A stretch of 64,000 nt of DNA, from contig NZ_CP034451.1 of assembly GCF_003952525.1 (NCBI RefSeq), forward strand, positions 3,720,001-3,784,000, read 5' to 3'. Positions 1-13,536 of the stretch are shown piece by piece (position 1 is the stretch's first letter; the number at the start of each line of letters is the position of its first letter). The position numbers and the translations under genes were made by a program. The stretch is from Mesorhizobium sp. M3A.F.Ca.ET.080.04.2.1 (GTDB lineage Bacteria; Pseudomonadota; Alphaproteobacteria; Rhizobiales; Rhizobiaceae). A model generated the notes under the pieces. That model worked only from the letters and a program-made list of their open reading frames with translations, searched no databases and was not told the origin of the DNA.

Positions 1-68
1 TACTTTTACTATTCGCTAAAGCTCGATGCTATTTGACGAGGACTGGTCTTGCGTTTGCAGTTTTCTAG

Positions 69-2651
69 ATGAGAGGGCTAAAGGACATTAGCGTCGGGAC
101 CAAGCTCTCGTTGGGCTTTGGGCTGGCGCTGCTGTGCGTCGTGGCCGTGGGAGTATTTGGGGTCGCGCAACTGCGATCACTCAACAAGGTCACGAGCGAG
201 ATCACCAGCGTTTGGTTGCCCCAGGTCCAGATCGTCGGCGAGATGAAGCGCAACCTCGCGGAACACCAGCTCTATGCGACGTTGCGCGTGCGCACTGCCG
301 AGGCTGCGCAGATAGCCGGCATTGAGAAGGAGATGGCGAGGGAAAGCGACGAAATACTGCAAGGTCGGCGCGCCTATCGCCGGAGTGCCGGATCGCTGGC
401 CGAGCAGCAGCTGTTCGACCAGTTCGTCAACCTATGGACGGCCTACGAAGATTCCCTGACATCGATTTTCCCGCTCCTCGAAACAGGAGGGCGAACAATG
501 GCTGTCAAGGAGTTCGAGACGGTATCGCTCCCGACCGTTGCCGCCGCCACGCAGCGATTGGACGACCTGCTGGCCCTCACCAACGAGCGCAGCACGGCCG
601 CGGCGGTGATGGCGGACAGGACCTACACCGTTGCGCAAAGATTGACTTGGCTGGCAGTTCTTTTTGCCGCCGGGTGTCTTGGTGGGCTTGTCGCCTGGAT
701 ACGCCACAATGTCAGCAAGCCGATCCTCGCCGTGACCGAGGCGATGCGTTGCTTGGCGCAGGGCGAGCGCCGTTCGAGTCTCATTGCGCTGAAAAGGGAT
801 CGGCAGGACGAGGTTGGAGTGCTGTTCTCGGCCTTTGCCGGCTACCGGGCCAGCCTGGAGCGCAGCGATGCCTTGGCCCGAGAAGCCGAGCTGGAGCGGC
901 AGCAATTGGCCGCGGCCGCCGCCAATATGCCCGTAGGGCTTTGCATGTTCGATGCGGAGAGGCGGCTGGTTCTGTGCAACCAAAGCTACGCCGATCTCTA
1001 CCATGTGCCGGAGCCCCTGACTCGTCCCGGCACGCCGTGGATCGATTTGATGCGGTTCCGGATCGCGGCGGGCCTCTATGCCGGCCATGACCCGGAAAAG
1101 TATGTGCAGCAGCTGACGGAGACCATCGATCGCGCAGAGCGGACGGTGAGCCTGGTGGAACTCAGGGACGGACGCACCATCGACCTCATCCATCAGCCAC
1201 TGCCGGGCGGCGGGTGGCTTGCCACTCACCATGACGTGACCGACTTGCGGCGGAGCGAAGCCAAGATTTCATACATGGCGCGCCACGACGGACTTACCGA
1301 GCTTCCAAATCGCATATTGTTCCGCGAACGCGCCGAGGAGGCTTTGGTCGAGATGCGGCGTGATGGTAGCAAGATTGCTTTCCACTGCCTCGATCTCGAT
1401 CATTTCAAGATGGTCAACGACACGCTGGGGCACCCGGTTGGCGACGCCTTGCTGAAGGAGGTCGCCGCCAGACTGAAACAGGTGGCCCGTGAAGGCGACA
1501 CCGTGGCAAGGCTCGGCGGCGATGAGTTCGTGATCATTCAAACCGCGGTTGATCAGCCGGTCGAGGCGACAGCTCTTGCCCAACGGGTCATTGATGGGCT
1601 GAGCGCACCTTATGTCGTCGATGGCCACGGGGTTATGATCAGCGCCAGCATCGGCATCTCGATCGCGCCGGACGATGGCATTGACGCCGACCAACTTCTC
1701 AAGACCGGCGACATGGCGCTCTACCGGGCGAAGGCGGAAGGCCGCGGAACCTACAGGTTCTTCGAACCGGAAATGGATGCGCGCATGCAGGCGCGGCGGT
1801 TTCTCGAACTCGACCTGCGCGAAGCGGTGGTGCGGCAGCAGTTCGAAATCTACTACCAACCGCTCCTCAATCTCGACCGCGGCGAGGTCAGCTGCTTCGA
1901 GGCGCTGCTGCGCTGGCATCACCCGACGCGCGGCATCGTATCCCCGGGAGAATTCATCCCGCTGGCCGAGGACATCGGCCTCATCGTCCCGATCGGTGAA
2001 TGGGTTATCAAGCAAGCCTGTCTCGACGCGGCAAGCTGGCCCGGTAGCATCAAGGTCGCCGTCAATCTGTGCCCGGCGCAATTTCGCAACGCGCGCTTGC
2101 TCTCCACCATCGTCGAGGCATTGGATATCTCGGGACTGCCCCCCAGCCGGCTTGAGCTTGAGATCACCGAGACAGTGCTGCTGGCCAACAGCCAGGCGAC
2201 TCTCTCGATGCTGCAACATATCCACATGCTCGGCGTTCATATCGCGATGGACGACTTCGGAACCGGATATTCGAGCTTGAGCTATCTGCGCTCGTTCCCA
2301 TTCGACAAGATCAAGATCGATCAATCCTTCATCACGGACGCCGGAGATATCGACAGTTCCGTCGCCATCATTCGAGCGGTCACGAGCCTCGGCAACAGCC
2401 TCGGGATGCAGACCACCGCCGAGGGCGTCGAGACCGTGGAGCAGCTGGAACGGGTCCGAAGAGAAGGCTGCACCGAGGCGCAGGGCTTCCTGCTCAGCCG
2501 CCCGCTGCCCGCGCGGGACATCCCCGCGATGCTGGAGCGGACCCGCGCCGTGGTGGCGGGCGAGATCATTGAGACCGAACCCGAAACGTCAGGCGAGCGA
2601 GACACGGACAAGCCGGGCAGGCGTCGCAGTAGGGCGTCTGTCCCCGCCTAA
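69..2651 (+). CDS. Membrane GGDEF/EAL c-di-GMP turnover protein with PAS domain
   Basis: Predicted inner-membrane protein of 860 residues that makes and/or degrades cyclic di-GMP. The N-terminus has a membrane segment (about residues 12-35), then a helical periplasmic region resembling chemoreceptor sensors, a second membrane segment (about 195-213) and a HAMP-like stretch beginning NVSKPILAV. A PAS-like domain follows (about 285-395). The GGDEF domain has its active-site motif as LGGDEFVII near residue 480. The EAL domain begins with FEALLRWHHP near 610 and keeps the TETVLL, DDFGTGYSSL and KIDQSF motifs expected of an active phosphodiesterase. Both catalytic motifs look intact, so it may be bifunctional. 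No strong ribosome site is visible before the ATG at 69, and the gene sits alone at the window edge next to transposase relics. Its signal is unknown. Confidence 0.93.
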   Translation: MRGLKDISVGTKLSLGFGLALLCVVAVGVFGVAQLRSLNKVTSEITSVWLPQVQIVGEMKRNLAEHQLYATLRVRTAEAAQIAGIEKEMARESDEILQGRRAYRRSAGSLAEQQLFDQFVNLWTAYEDSLTSIFPLLETGGRTMAVKEFETVSLPTVAAATQRLDDLLALTNERSTAAAVMADRTYTVAQRLTWLAVLFAAGCLGGLVAWIRHNVSKPILAVTEAMRCLAQGERRSSLIALKRDRQDEVGVLFSAFAGYRASLERSDALAREAELERQQLAAAAANMPVGLCMFDAERRLVLCNQSYADLYHVPEPLTRPGTPWIDLMRFRIAAGLYAGHDPEKYVQQLTETIDRAERTVSLVELRDGRTIDLIHQPLPGGGWLATHHDVTDLRRSEAKISYMARHDGLTELPNRILFRERAEEALVEMRRDGSKIAFHCLDLDHFKMVNDTLGHPVGDALLKEVAARLKQVAREGDTVARLGGDEFVIIQTAVDQPVEATALAQRVIDGLSAPYVVDGHGVMISASIGISIAPDDGIDADQLLKTGDMALYRAKAEGRGTYRFFEPEMDARMQARRFLELDLREAVVRQQFEIYYQPLLNLDRGEVSCFEALLRWHHPTRGIVSPGEFIPLAEDIGLIVPIGEWVIKQACLDAASWPGSIKVAVNLCPAQFRNARLLSTIVEALDISGLPPSRLELEITETVLLANSQATLSMLQHIHMLGVHIAMDDFGTGYSSLSYLRSFPFDKIKIDQSFITDAGDIDSSVAIIRAVTSLGNSLGMQTTAEGVETVEQLERVRREGCTEAQGFLLSRPLPARDIPAMLERTRAVVAGEIIETEPETSGERDTDKPGRRRSRASVPA

Positions 2652-2911
2652 CCGGGATGCAAGCGAAAAACAGTGCCAACGAACATGAGTTTGCCGGCCT
2701 AGTTCAGGCCGCCACTCGGATCATGTCGATAGCGGGTGTGTAGGTCGGCGCGGCTCGAAATTAGGTGTGCTGAGCGCCGGTCAAAGTGGGATTAGCTTGT
2801 CATATCGATTATGGGATCCAGGTTGAACCCGACTTGCAGGACTCTGCTCGTAACCGAGCAGATCAACCTCACATTCGGTCGCTGCTCTTCACGGCTGCAC
2901 CAACATCCCGC

Positions 2912-3479
2912 CTACGGCCGCTGGGCTCGGGCGACGAGACCATTCTGAGTGAGCGGCGTTTTATATACCCGTTCGGTCGTCAGTACCTTGCGTTCACGAC
3001 AGATACGCCGGCGATCCTCCTGCTCCGGTGTTGGCTCTTTGACCATTGCACATATGCGCGGTTCGCCTCGCTTGAAGGCAAGGAGAGACGAGCGTTTCAC
3101 CATCGATCTTATCGGTTTTGGCTCGGCGACTGCGACGAGACACTGCGATAGAAGCGGGATCAACGACGTAGCTCTCGATCCCCGCCTTGCTCAGAACCCG
3201 ATGGATCCAGGAGCCATCGAGCCCGGCTTCCTGGATAGCGACGACGGGGAAGTCTGGCCCCATGCGTGCTCTTGCCTTCTCTCGCACGCTATCGAAGCGA
3301 CGGAACAAGGCGGATAAATCACCACTGGGGACACTGTGTTTCGACAACTTCTCGCCGCCACCTGGCGACAACGACGAGATCAGCCAGGTTGAACGGCTGA
3401 GCTCCAGCGATACGAAGATTGCGCCCAGACCAGTCCGGATAGCAGTCAGAGTTTCGGATCGGTCGGCCACTACATGCAT
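2912..3479 (-). pseudogene. IS110-family transposase remnant (N-terminal part, frameshifted)
   Basis: The minus-strand reading from 3479 (MHVVADRSE) through RSRRAKTDKIDGE resembles the N-terminal DEDD domain of IS110-type transposases, including the phrases LSPGGGEKLSKHSV and IQEAGLDG. The frame breaks near 3115. The match continues in another frame (LLAFKRGEPRICAMV, EDRRRICRERK) to about 2912 and then stops, so the rest of the DEDD domain and the C-terminal serine-containing domain are missing. It is a dead insertion-sequence relic. The boundaries are estimates because no terminal repeats were found. Confidence 0.75.
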
Positions 3480-3601
3480 GGTGTTCCTCCGCGGGGTGTT
3501 TGTTAGCAGCGTCACTCTGCCAGAGCACGCGCCGCTATCCATCCGTCGCCATGGGATCTGGTGATTGTTCATGTCGCCGATTCCCGCGAAGGAACGCCAC
3601 C

Positions 3602-4060
3602 ATGACCAAGATTGAAAGTAAGACCGCCAGCGCTGCCGTCAAAGACATTCTGCTTTCAGACCCGGACGGACTTCACGAAATGATCCGTGCGGTGATGCAG
3701 GAGGTGCTCGAGGCCGAGATGGACGACGGTGGAGGAGACCATCGAGCGCACGCTGACCTTCTTTTGCCTGCCGCGCCAGCATCACAAGCATCTCAAGAGC
3801 ACCAACATGCTTGAACGGCTCAATGAGGAAATCCGCCGGCGCACCTATGTCGTGCGCATCTTCCCCAACGCCGAAAGCTGCCTGCGCCTCGTCAGGGCGC
3901 CGGCTGTCGAAACCAACGAAAACTGGATGGAGGCCCTACATCAACATTGACGACCTGCGCGAGCACAAGAAGCTCGCTCTACGCCAAGCCGCATGACCAG
4001 CATCGTGGCCGCCCCATTTTGCAGAACTTGACGCACACAACCGCCACTTCGAGTTTACCG
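3602..4060 (+). pseudogene. IS256-family (mutator) transposase with large internal deletion
   Basis: An ATG at 3602 opens a typical IS256-type N-terminus (MTKIESKTASAAVKDILL, then a run ending VLEAEMDD). The reading then jumps in another frame directly to the C-terminal part of the family: ERTLTFFCLPRQHHKHLKST, NMLERLNEEIRRRTYVVRIFPN, and a tail reading DDLREHKKLALRQAA that ends near 3996. The catalytic middle is missing, so the element cannot move by itself. The following bases to about 4060 look like the usual end of such an element, but no inverted repeat was confirmed. Confidence 0.75.
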
Positions 4061-4294
4061 ACCGCACCGAGTCATCCACGCAAAGACCTGCGCAGCGTCA
4101 GCTTCAGAGCTTGGTCCCACCGGCTGAACGCCAAAAAAGCGGATCTTGGCCATCGGAAGCGCCCTCAACCGACTGAGAGGTTTCGGCTTATGCGATGCGA
4201 CTGGCAGTCCTGCGCTCCGGGGACAAGGCCGTGGCGGCAGAAGATCCCCTGGACATCAGGCGATGTCCGGAAGGCAGCATCGTAGTAACGGTTT

Positions 4295-5105
4295 TTACGC
4301 CGCTCGCGGCACGCGCGAGGTGAACGTCGCCCGGGTGACCGACACGCTGGTGCCGTCAATATCGCTGATAATCTCCACCCTGGCCTCCAGTTGTTTCACC
4401 AGTGCTTCGACGATGGCTGTTCCAAGTCCGGTAGCCGGTACGTCGTTGGCGATCTTGCCGACGCCATTGTCCGAAACCGTCAGTTTCCAGTCACTGCCCG
4501 CGGTCTCGTAGCTCACCTGGATGCGAGCGCCGGTTCTCTTCTTGGGGAAAGCATATTTGATGGCGTTGAGCACGAGTTCGGTGACAATTAGTCCCAGACT
4601 GACTGCCCTTTGCGAATCTATCCTGCCGCCTTCGGCCATTACGGTGACCGTGATCGGCTGGGCTTCGCCGACCATCGACGAGGCGAGGCTGCTGCACAAT
4701 TTCGGTAGGTAAGAGCCGACATCGATCTCGTCGACGCCGGCGGAGGTGTGGAGATGGCGTTGCACCTCGGCCACGGACAGAACGCGCTGATGGGCGTCCT
4801 TGAGATGCTGGCGCGTCTCTTCCGACGTCACCGAGCGTGCCTTCAGCAACAGGATCGAGGCAATGATCTGCAGGCTGTTGGCAACCCGATGCTCCATCTC
4901 GCGCAGCAGGACGTCTTTCTGCCGAAGCAGGTCTTCGGTGCGACCGAGCAGTTCTTCCTTCTCCCGCTCGATGATACGACGGGCCGTTATGTCATTGAAG
5001 GCGAGAAGGATGGTGATGGCCGAACTATGGTCGTAAAGCACCTTGCGGGCATTGAGCAGCATGGTGCGACGGCCGATCCGCGTTCCTGAGCCATGCTTGC
5101 CTCCC
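4295..5105 (-). pseudogene. HisKA_2/HWE-type sensor histidine kinase, 5'-truncated
   Basis: This is the C-terminal part of a cytoplasmic sensor kinase. It has the end of a PAS domain (GRRTMLLNARKVL, FNDITARR), a coiled linker, a HisKA_2 phospho-acceptor helix (REMEHRVANSLQIIASIL, with His as the predicted phosphorylation site), and an ATPase domain with N box (TELVLNAIKYAFP), G1 (VSDNGVG) and G2 (GLGTAIVEAL). The first ATG is at 5062, but PAS-like homology continues upstream without a start until the frame runs into the hsp20 stop region at about 5105. I infer that the N-terminal sensor part was deleted. The catalytic core is intact, so expression from an alternative start is possible. It runs in the same direction as hsp20 just upstream. 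Confidence 0.65.
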
Positions 5106-5106
5106 T

Positions 5107-5541
5107 CTATCCCTTGATCTGGATCTTCTTCGGCCGATCCGCCTCCGGCCGGTGCAACTCGACTTCGAGCAGCCCGTTGGCGAAACGCGCCTCGACCCGT
5201 TCCGGGTCGACGCGGAATGGCAATTGCACTGTCCGGGAGAAGGTCCCATAGGCGCGCTCACGGCGGTGCCAGACGGATTTCTCGTCCTCCGTTCGAGGCT
5301 CGCGCGTTCCCTTCAATGTCAGAATGTTCTCGCGCACCGTGAGGCCGATTTCGTCAGGTGATATCCCCGGCAGTTCCGCGGCCACCGCCACGCTGTCCTC
5401 GCCAGTCCAAAGATTGATCGGCGGAAACTCCTGAGCGGCGCTGGCGGTCAGCCCGGCCAAACGCTGGTTTACTTCCTGTTGCATGCGCCGCATTTCCACA
5501 AACGGATCGAACCCGATGCGGCCGAAATCCGACAAAAGCAT
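5107..5541 (-). CDS. Hsp20 / alpha-crystallin family small heat-shock protein
   Basis: Small ATP-independent chaperone of 144 residues that binds unfolding proteins. The alpha-crystallin domain spans about residues 38-144 and contains LPGISPDEIGLTV, ENILTLKG, the AYGTFSRTVQLPFRVD strand and the ANGLLEV motif near the end. A good AGGAGG ribosome site at 5548-5553 lies six bases before the ATG at 5541, so that start is preferred over the ATG at 5547 and over the longer open frame from 5757. The 3' end abuts a truncated histidine kinase. Rhizobia often carry several hsp20 copies on symbiotic replicons. Confidence 0.92.
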   Translation of the reverse strand: MLLSDFGRIGFDPFVEMRRMQQEVNQRLAGLTASAAQEFPPINLWTGEDSVAVAAELPGISPDEIGLTVRENILTLKGTREPRTEDEKSVWHRRERAYGTFSRTVQLPFRVDPERVEARFANGLLEVELHRPEADRPKKIQIKG

Positions 5542-6270
5542 GTACATCCTCCTATGATTCACGACCTTGCATGATTGCCACGCGCGACACGTGCGTGCGC
5601 ACCGGAAGCGGAATCGATCGATGGCAACAGGAGGGGCGATCAGCACAGAGACCGAGCGGCCCGATCGCGCAACCTCGCAGAATGCGAGAAAGAGGGGTTC
5701 GGGCAGACGCCGGAACACATCCTCCTTGCGAAGCGACATGAACCGAACTCGATCCACCGTAGGGCCGGACCGTCATTCCCGTGCCAGGACCCGATAGCGG
5801 CATCCGGCTTTATCATTAGGTGGCCCCAAATGGCCTTTCACGAGGTGATCTTTGACATTCCACCAGTCACCTCTTCGGCAACAGCGGGGTCCCTTCGAAT
5901 CCGTAGCCACGTTGCCTCTAGTCGCTGATTTGGCTTCCCTTTGCGCAACTGTCGGGATCGACGAAGCGTCCCGAATTGCACCGCGGTTCGATCAACTGAT
6001 CGCAGGCGACGCGCCGCATCGTCATGGTAGCTGACGAATGAATCGGCATGACACGTCGCAGTGACCGAGACATCAAGCCAGCACCTATGTCGGCTTGCCG
6101 CAAGTCAAAAGAATCCAGCCCTGCGTGCCGCGTTCGCTGACCTTCGCCAGTGACGCCATTTGCATTTCGGCCGGACAGATGGGCACAGACATGTGCAATT
6201 CCCGCATCGCCCATTATTGGAACTCACAAGGCGGCGTTCTTTCCGTCTTGGCGAGCAGCGGGCCAACGCG
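5542..6270. other. Non-coding or decayed stretch
   Basis: I see no supportable gene here. Open frames are short, lack ribosome sites and resemble no family I know. The first part should hold the hsp20 promoter and 5' leader. Confidence 0.5.
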
Positions 6271-6543
6271 TTACCGGCGGTGATCTTCCTGCAGCTTTAA
6301 ATCAGTCGCCACCAACGACGAAATCAGATTTGGCCAGCACGCCGGCAATCCTGGCAAATCCCACAATGCTTGCCGCGCCTGCTCGGGTGTCATCTGTCCG
6401 GCGATCGCTGCGTTGCTGCTTCTCACCGCGCAACTGAATACCGGTCCCCGACGCGCTTTTGGCCACTGATTCAGGAATACGAGCGCTTCGCGCACTGTGT
6501 TGATGTCGTGACGACGTCGTTGGTCTTAACCTGGACCGGCGAT
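6271..6543 (-). pseudogene. DUF982-family protein, frameshifted
   Basis: The minus-strand frame TVREALVFLNQWPKARRGP, continuing with MTPEQARQALWDLP, resembles the small DUF982 proteins that are common in rhizobia. Their function is unknown. The expected N-terminal strand (PVQVKTNDVVT) is present in a different frame just upstream (about 6500-6543), which implies a frameshift near 6490. No membrane segment or signal is visible. Assignment is from motif memory only. Confidence 0.45.
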
Positions 6544-7122
6544 AGGAAAGCCAGACCGGTTATTCTTACCTCCCTGCGATCGCACGCTGGATCTTTCATT
6601 CGGTGGTTGGTTGCGTGACAGGTTTCGAACGTTAGGTCTTGTTTTCTCTGGAAGATCGGGCTGTACGACATAATCCAAATGTTGCGACGCAGCGAAGGCT
6701 TCTGCTGGTTCCCGAGTTGAAAAAGCCAGTTGCACCTGGATGAGTGTGTCGCCGCCACCCAATAGCCCATCAGATGTTCAATGGCAGGCGGCGTCCGACG
6801 CTCGAACAGCAAGCGCCACGGCCGGCGGGTAGCCGATGCCACAGCTTTGGAGCTGCCCCGGATACTATTATAAGACCGATTGACGCGGGGCTCGACGCGT
6901 TTGCGGCAAATAAGCTCGAGTGTGGACAGAGATGTGACGTTCTATTGAGTCGCTGACCCAATCGGTAGCGACCTGGTGATCCACGCAACCAATTCCGGTC
7001 GTTTCTGTCACTAAGAACTCGATATTCGCTATTTGCACCTCGAAAGTCGCATAATTGGCAGTGAGAAACTCAACGCGTTGTGAGGATGGCATAGAGAAGC
7101 AGTAGCCCCTTCTCTAGTCTCG
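6544..7122. other. Intergenic, no supportable gene
   Basis: Only short, unconvincing open frames are present. No repeat, RNA gene or transposase similarity was recognised. It separates the DUF982 relic from the 3' end of the thiamine operon. Confidence 0.5.
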
Positions 7123-7938
7123 CTACGGGAAAAATTCTGGAAAATGGGTCTGCTTGGCTGGACGCAGAACGCTGTGGTTATTCAGCCGGCATTTCTGAAG
7201 CCTCTCCAAGACAAACAGCTTGCCTTCGCGCACGCTGTCTTCGAGCGGCTTCGGCTTCGCCAGATGCGCCGCAATCGCGCTGGCCAGCATGCAACCTGTC
7301 CCGCGCATCGATGTGGCAAGGCGCGGTGCATCGAAGCGGATGGGTTCGTGCCCGGAGCGTAACAGAATATCGGTCGACCGGGTTCCCGACGCATGCCCAC
7401 CCTTGATCAGCAGGGCTTGAGGGCCGGCGGCCAGCAGTCTTTTTCCTTGTTGGAGCGCTCCGTCCTCATCCACTGCCAGTTCGGAGCCACTAAGGAGCGC
7501 CAGTTCAGGGAGGTTGGGCGTGACAATGCAGCAAAGCGGCATAAGATCGCGCTTCATGGCAGCGATAGCGCCTGCTTGCAGAAGTGCGCGGCCTGAGGTG
7601 GAGGCCAGCACAGGGTCGAGTACTGCGGGGACATGCGGAAATTTGCGCAGCACTGCGGCAACGGCAACAATGATCTTGGCAGTCGCCAGCATGCCGATCT
7701 TGATTGTGGCCACGTCGTTGGCCTGCAGCGCGGCGCACATCTGATTGGCCACCAGGCTAGGTGGCGAATAATAGATTTCGATCACGGCGTCATGCGTTTG
7801 CACCGTTAGCGCTGTGACGGCGAGACAGGTGCGCACGCCAATGGCAGAGATCGTCTCGATATCGCGTGCAATTCCAGCACCGCCACTGGAGTCCGATCCA
7901 CCGACGACAAGCACATGTGGTTCTCGCCTCAGCGCCAT
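7123..7938 (-). CDS. thiD: Hydroxymethylpyrimidine / phosphomethylpyrimidine kinase ThiD
   Basis: Phosphorylates HMP and HMP-phosphate to HMP-pyrophosphate, the pyrimidine half of thiamine. It is a ribokinase-fold protein of 271 residues. The N-terminal substrate loop is GGSDSSGGAGIARDIET, the nucleotide region has LLIKGGHASG, and the C-terminal anion hole with catalytic residue is in RGTGCMLASAIAAHLA. It is the last gene of the thiamine operon and overlaps the end of thiE. I chose the ATG at 7938 because the family motif begins a few residues later. An in-frame ATG at 7959 is also possible. The C-terminal tail (about 25 residues) is longer than the core fold needs. Confidence 0.9.
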   Translation of the reverse strand: MALRREPHVLVVGGSDSSGGAGIARDIETISAIGVRTCLAVTALTVQTHDAVIEIYYSPPSLVANQMCAALQANDVATIKIGMLATAKIIVAVAAVLRKFPHVPAVLDPVLASTSGRALLQAGAIAAMKRDLMPLCCIVTPNLPELALLSGSELAVDEDGALQQGKRLLAAGPQALLIKGGHASGTRSTDILLRSGHEPIRFDAPRLATSMRGTGCMLASAIAAHLAKPKPLEDSVREGKLFVLERLQKCRLNNHSVLRPAKQTHFPEFFP

Positions 7939-8534
7939 TGGTCCGTCTTTTCGATCCATTCTCGCGTGCGCGCCTCGGGGTCGTCGTTGAGCGTGATGTC
8001 GGTCACCACCGCCGCGCTGTCCGCGCCAGCCGCAAAGACACCGTCGAGCCGCTCAGGGTTGAGGCCACCAATGGCGACCAATTGAAACGGCGCGACCTGG
8101 CGCTTCCATTCGCTGATCCGTTCGACCCCTTGCGGCGCCCATTTCATCTTCTTCAGGATGGTCGGATAGATGGGTCCAAGCGCTATGTAGTCAGGCTCGG
8201 CGGCCATCGCCGTTTCCAGCTCCTGATGATCATGTGTGCTCAGTCCGAGCCTTACGCCGGCTGCCCGTATCGCCAAGAGGTCAGCGGTCTGCAAATCCTC
8301 CTGGCCGAGATGTATGAAGTCGCAGCCTTCCTCGATTGCCAGGCGCCAGTGGTCGTTGACGATGAGTTGGCACTGGTATCGAGCACACAAGGCCTTCGCG
8401 GTGCGGATCTCCGCGCGCAACCCAGCCTCATCCACGGTCTTGATGCGCAGTTGCAGAAGCCGGACTCCGAGTGGGACCAGCCGTTCGATCCAGGCAGCGC
8501 TGTCGACGATCAGATAAAAGGGATCGAGCTTCAT
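7929..8534 (-). CDS. thiE: Thiamine-phosphate synthase ThiE
   Basis: Joins HMP-pyrophosphate to the thiazole phosphate to form thiamine phosphate. A TIM-barrel protein of 201 residues with the family features [39 protein letters not shown] and the phosphate-binding [10 protein letters not shown]. The start codon overlaps the thiG stop by four bases (ATGA), which indicates translational coupling. The 3' end overlaps the start of thiD. The length is normal for the short rhizobial ThiE form. Confidence 0.92.
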   Translation of the reverse strand: MKLDPFYLIVDSAAWIERLVPLGVRLLQLRIKTVDEAGLRAEIRTAKALCARYQCQLIVNDHWRLAIEEGCDFIHLGQEDLQTADLLAIRAAGVRLGLSTHDHQELETAMAAEPDYIALGPIYPTILKKMKWAPQGVERISEWKRQVAPFQLVAIGGLNPERLDGVFAAGADSAAVVTDITLNDDPEARTREWIEKTDQWR

Positions 8535-9304
8535 GAAAAAACGGCCCTGCCGACCATCGGTGTCGATGGCACGGCGACGTCGCGCGGTTCGAGCATTCCC
8601 GAACTGAACGCCTCACGACCGGCGTCGACCGCCTTACCGAAAGCACGCGCCATGCCGACCGGATATGCCGCCTTGGCGACCGCTGTGTTCAGGAGCACGG
8701 CGTCAAAGCCGAGTTCCATGACGGTGGCCGCGTGCGACGGCCGTCCGAGCCCCGCATCCACAATCAGCGGGACGCCAGGGAAATATCCGCGCATCGAGCG
8801 CAGCGCCGTCATGTTGACCGGTCCCAAGGCGGAACCGATCGGTGCGCACCACGGCATCAGGACCTTGCAGCCCGTTTCCAGCAGCCGCTCGGCGACAACG
8901 AGATCGTCGGTGGTATAGGGGAATACCGCAAAGCCGTCCTCGCACAGGATGCGGGCGGCTTCAACCAGACCGAACACATCCGGCTGTAGCGTGTCGTGAT
9001 TGCCGATCACTTCGAGCTTGATCCAGTTGGTGCCGAAGACCTCGCGCGCCATTTTCGCGGTGGTGACGGCTTCCTTGACGGAGAGGCAGCCGGCGGTATT
9101 GGGCAGGATTCTGGCGCCCAGCGAGCGGATCAACGACCAGAATTGTTCGCCGGCTCTACCGCCCGCCATCTCACGCCGCAACGAGACGGTCACCACCGAC
9201 GTGCCCGACGCCTTGACTGCATCGGCAAGGATGGCCGGCGAAGGATATTGAGCGGTGCCGAGAAGCAGGCGCGACGAAAGCTCGGTTCCATAAAGCTCCA
9301 ACAT
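8531..9304 (-). CDS. thiG: Thiazole synthase ThiG
   Basis: Forms the thiazole ring of thiamine from 1-deoxyxylulose-5-phosphate, dehydroglycine and the ThiS thiocarboxylate. The TIM barrel has 257 residues. The Schiff-base lysine lies in NWIKLEVIG, and the C-terminal phosphate-binding part contains [21 protein letters not shown]. It starts one base after the thiS stop, so ThiS and ThiG, which form a complex, are made together. Its dehydroglycine should come from ThiO, encoded just upstream. Confidence 0.95.
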   Translation of the reverse strand: MLELYGTELSSRLLLGTAQYPSPAILADAVKASGTSVVTVSLRREMAGGRAGEQFWSLIRSLGARILPNTAGCLSVKEAVTTAKMAREVFGTNWIKLEVIGNHDTLQPDVFGLVEAARILCEDGFAVFPYTTDDLVVAERLLETGCKVLMPWCAPIGSALGPVNMTALRSMRGYFPGVPLIVDAGLGRPSHAATVMELGFDAVLLNTAVAKAAYPVGMARAFGKAVDAGREAFSSGMLEPRDVAVPSTPMVGRAVFS

Positions 9305-9471
9305 GCTAGCCGCCCTGCATGGGCGAGAGGATTTCGATCCGGTCGCCGTCGCTCAACTGGAACTCCGTGCGGTTGGCTTTGTGCACGAGGTCGCCGTTGA
9401 CGGCGGTGGCGAGCCAATCGCCCTCATAGTCGAGCGCGGCAAGCAACTCGGCCAGCGTGGTGGCGGCAATC

Positions 9472-12518
<3,047 letters not shown>

Positions 12519-12557
12519 GAATGCCTCAAGTTGAATGGGCCGGTGCTGCTTTGTCAA

Positions 12558-12590
12558 GCGCCTTCGGGCGCCTTCGGGCGCCTTCGGCCG
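12558..12590. repeat. Three tandem 10-bp units forming overlapping UUCG hairpins
   Basis: The 10-base unit ccttcgggcg occurs three times in a row (third copy ends ccg). Each unit boundary can form the hairpin gcgcc-ttcg-ggcgc, an extra-stable UUCG tetraloop in RNA. The stems overlap, so only alternate hairpins can form together. It lies upstream of the TPP riboswitch on the thiC side. Confidence 0.6.
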
Positions 12591-12646
12591 GTGGCGACGT
12601 CCGGCGGCCGGCCGAGCGGAGAGCTCGCGCATGCATCGGGGACAAG

Positions 12647-12874
12647 TCACGCCCCGTAGACCAGGGCTGGAATGGCCAAAGTCTCATTCGCTTCGTGAAG
12701 GATGGAAAAACTGTATCGGCCATGTGCGTCGAGATCGACCGAGTAGCTCAGGCGGTCACGGATGTGGTTATCCTGGTCGAAGGCGACGATTTGCGGCTTC
12801 AGCGAGGTGATTTGCACCACGTCCAGGTAGATGGAGTTGCAGATATGATCTGGTCGTCGGGCTGGCAGGTGCAA
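12647..12874 (-). CDS. Short open frame of unknown function (doubtful)
   Basis: A 75-residue frame containing IVAFDQDNHIRDRLSYSVDL and SILHEANETLAIPAL. The amino-acid mix is protein-like and it runs in the thiC direction, but I recognise no family and see no clear ribosome site. It may be the remnant of a larger gene. The rest of 12519-13536 shows nothing I can support. Confidence 0.25.
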   Translation of the reverse strand: MHLPARRPDHICNSIYLDVVQITSLKPQIVAFDQDNHIRDRLSYSVDLDAHGRYSFSILHEANETLAIPALVYGA

Positions 12875-13536
12875 GCGGCCGCTCTATTCAGGATGCGGCA
12901 TCGGCGGCGTTCCCGATACCAATGATATCTTGCGGGCAACTTATGCAATCACCGGCTTCGTAAAACCCGACGGCGGCGGCCGTGTCCTGGCGCTGAGGAT
13001 GTGCCGCTGTTCCAGCAGAGAAATCGCGTGGGCGCGGAGTTTTCGCTCTGCGAGGAAGAGTTGACGCAATCGTTTAGCTTGCTTGCAGTTCGTAGAGACC
13101 CGCCTTTGAAAGCAACTAAGCTATTGCATTGATATGTTGGTGCGCGATCGATCGCTACATAGCCGGCCGCCATTATCCGAGTATTGATCCGCCGGTGTTC
13201 GTGTTGCCGTATATGGCAATCCCTGCGAGATCGTCGCGGCCGGATCGGCCGCACCCTCTAGTCATAAAAGGGGAAGCGACCGAGAATTCCGCTGCCGAAA
13301 ACTTCTCTGGCTTGGCTATGCATGCGGTAGATGAGATCGCCGCCTACCGCGACCTGGTCGAGGAAGGCATCGACGCCCAGTTCGGACAGCCTGGTTATCG
13401 CAATGCGTTAGCGGCTCAGACTTGCGGTCTCGAGAGCGGCCTTTGGGGGTCACCTCTTTTTTGTTTCAGAGGTTGGAAGACGGCTGCTCGTTACCCAATA
13501 GAAATGGCGACTACGGAACGCGATCGATCGCGGCCA

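Noticed and set aside
5542-5620. ROSE-type RNA thermometer in the hsp20 leader
   Set aside because: The leader is plausible in position, but I could not find a convincing pairing of the AGGAGG site with the conserved ROSE sequence.
7866-8918. 350-codon open frame on the plus strand
   Set aside because: Lies antisense to thiD, thiE and thiG, all of which have intact motifs.
12558-12590. CRISPR-like array
   Set aside because: Repeats are 10 bp, contiguous and without spacers; no cas genes nearby. No CRISPR array was seen elsewhere in the window.
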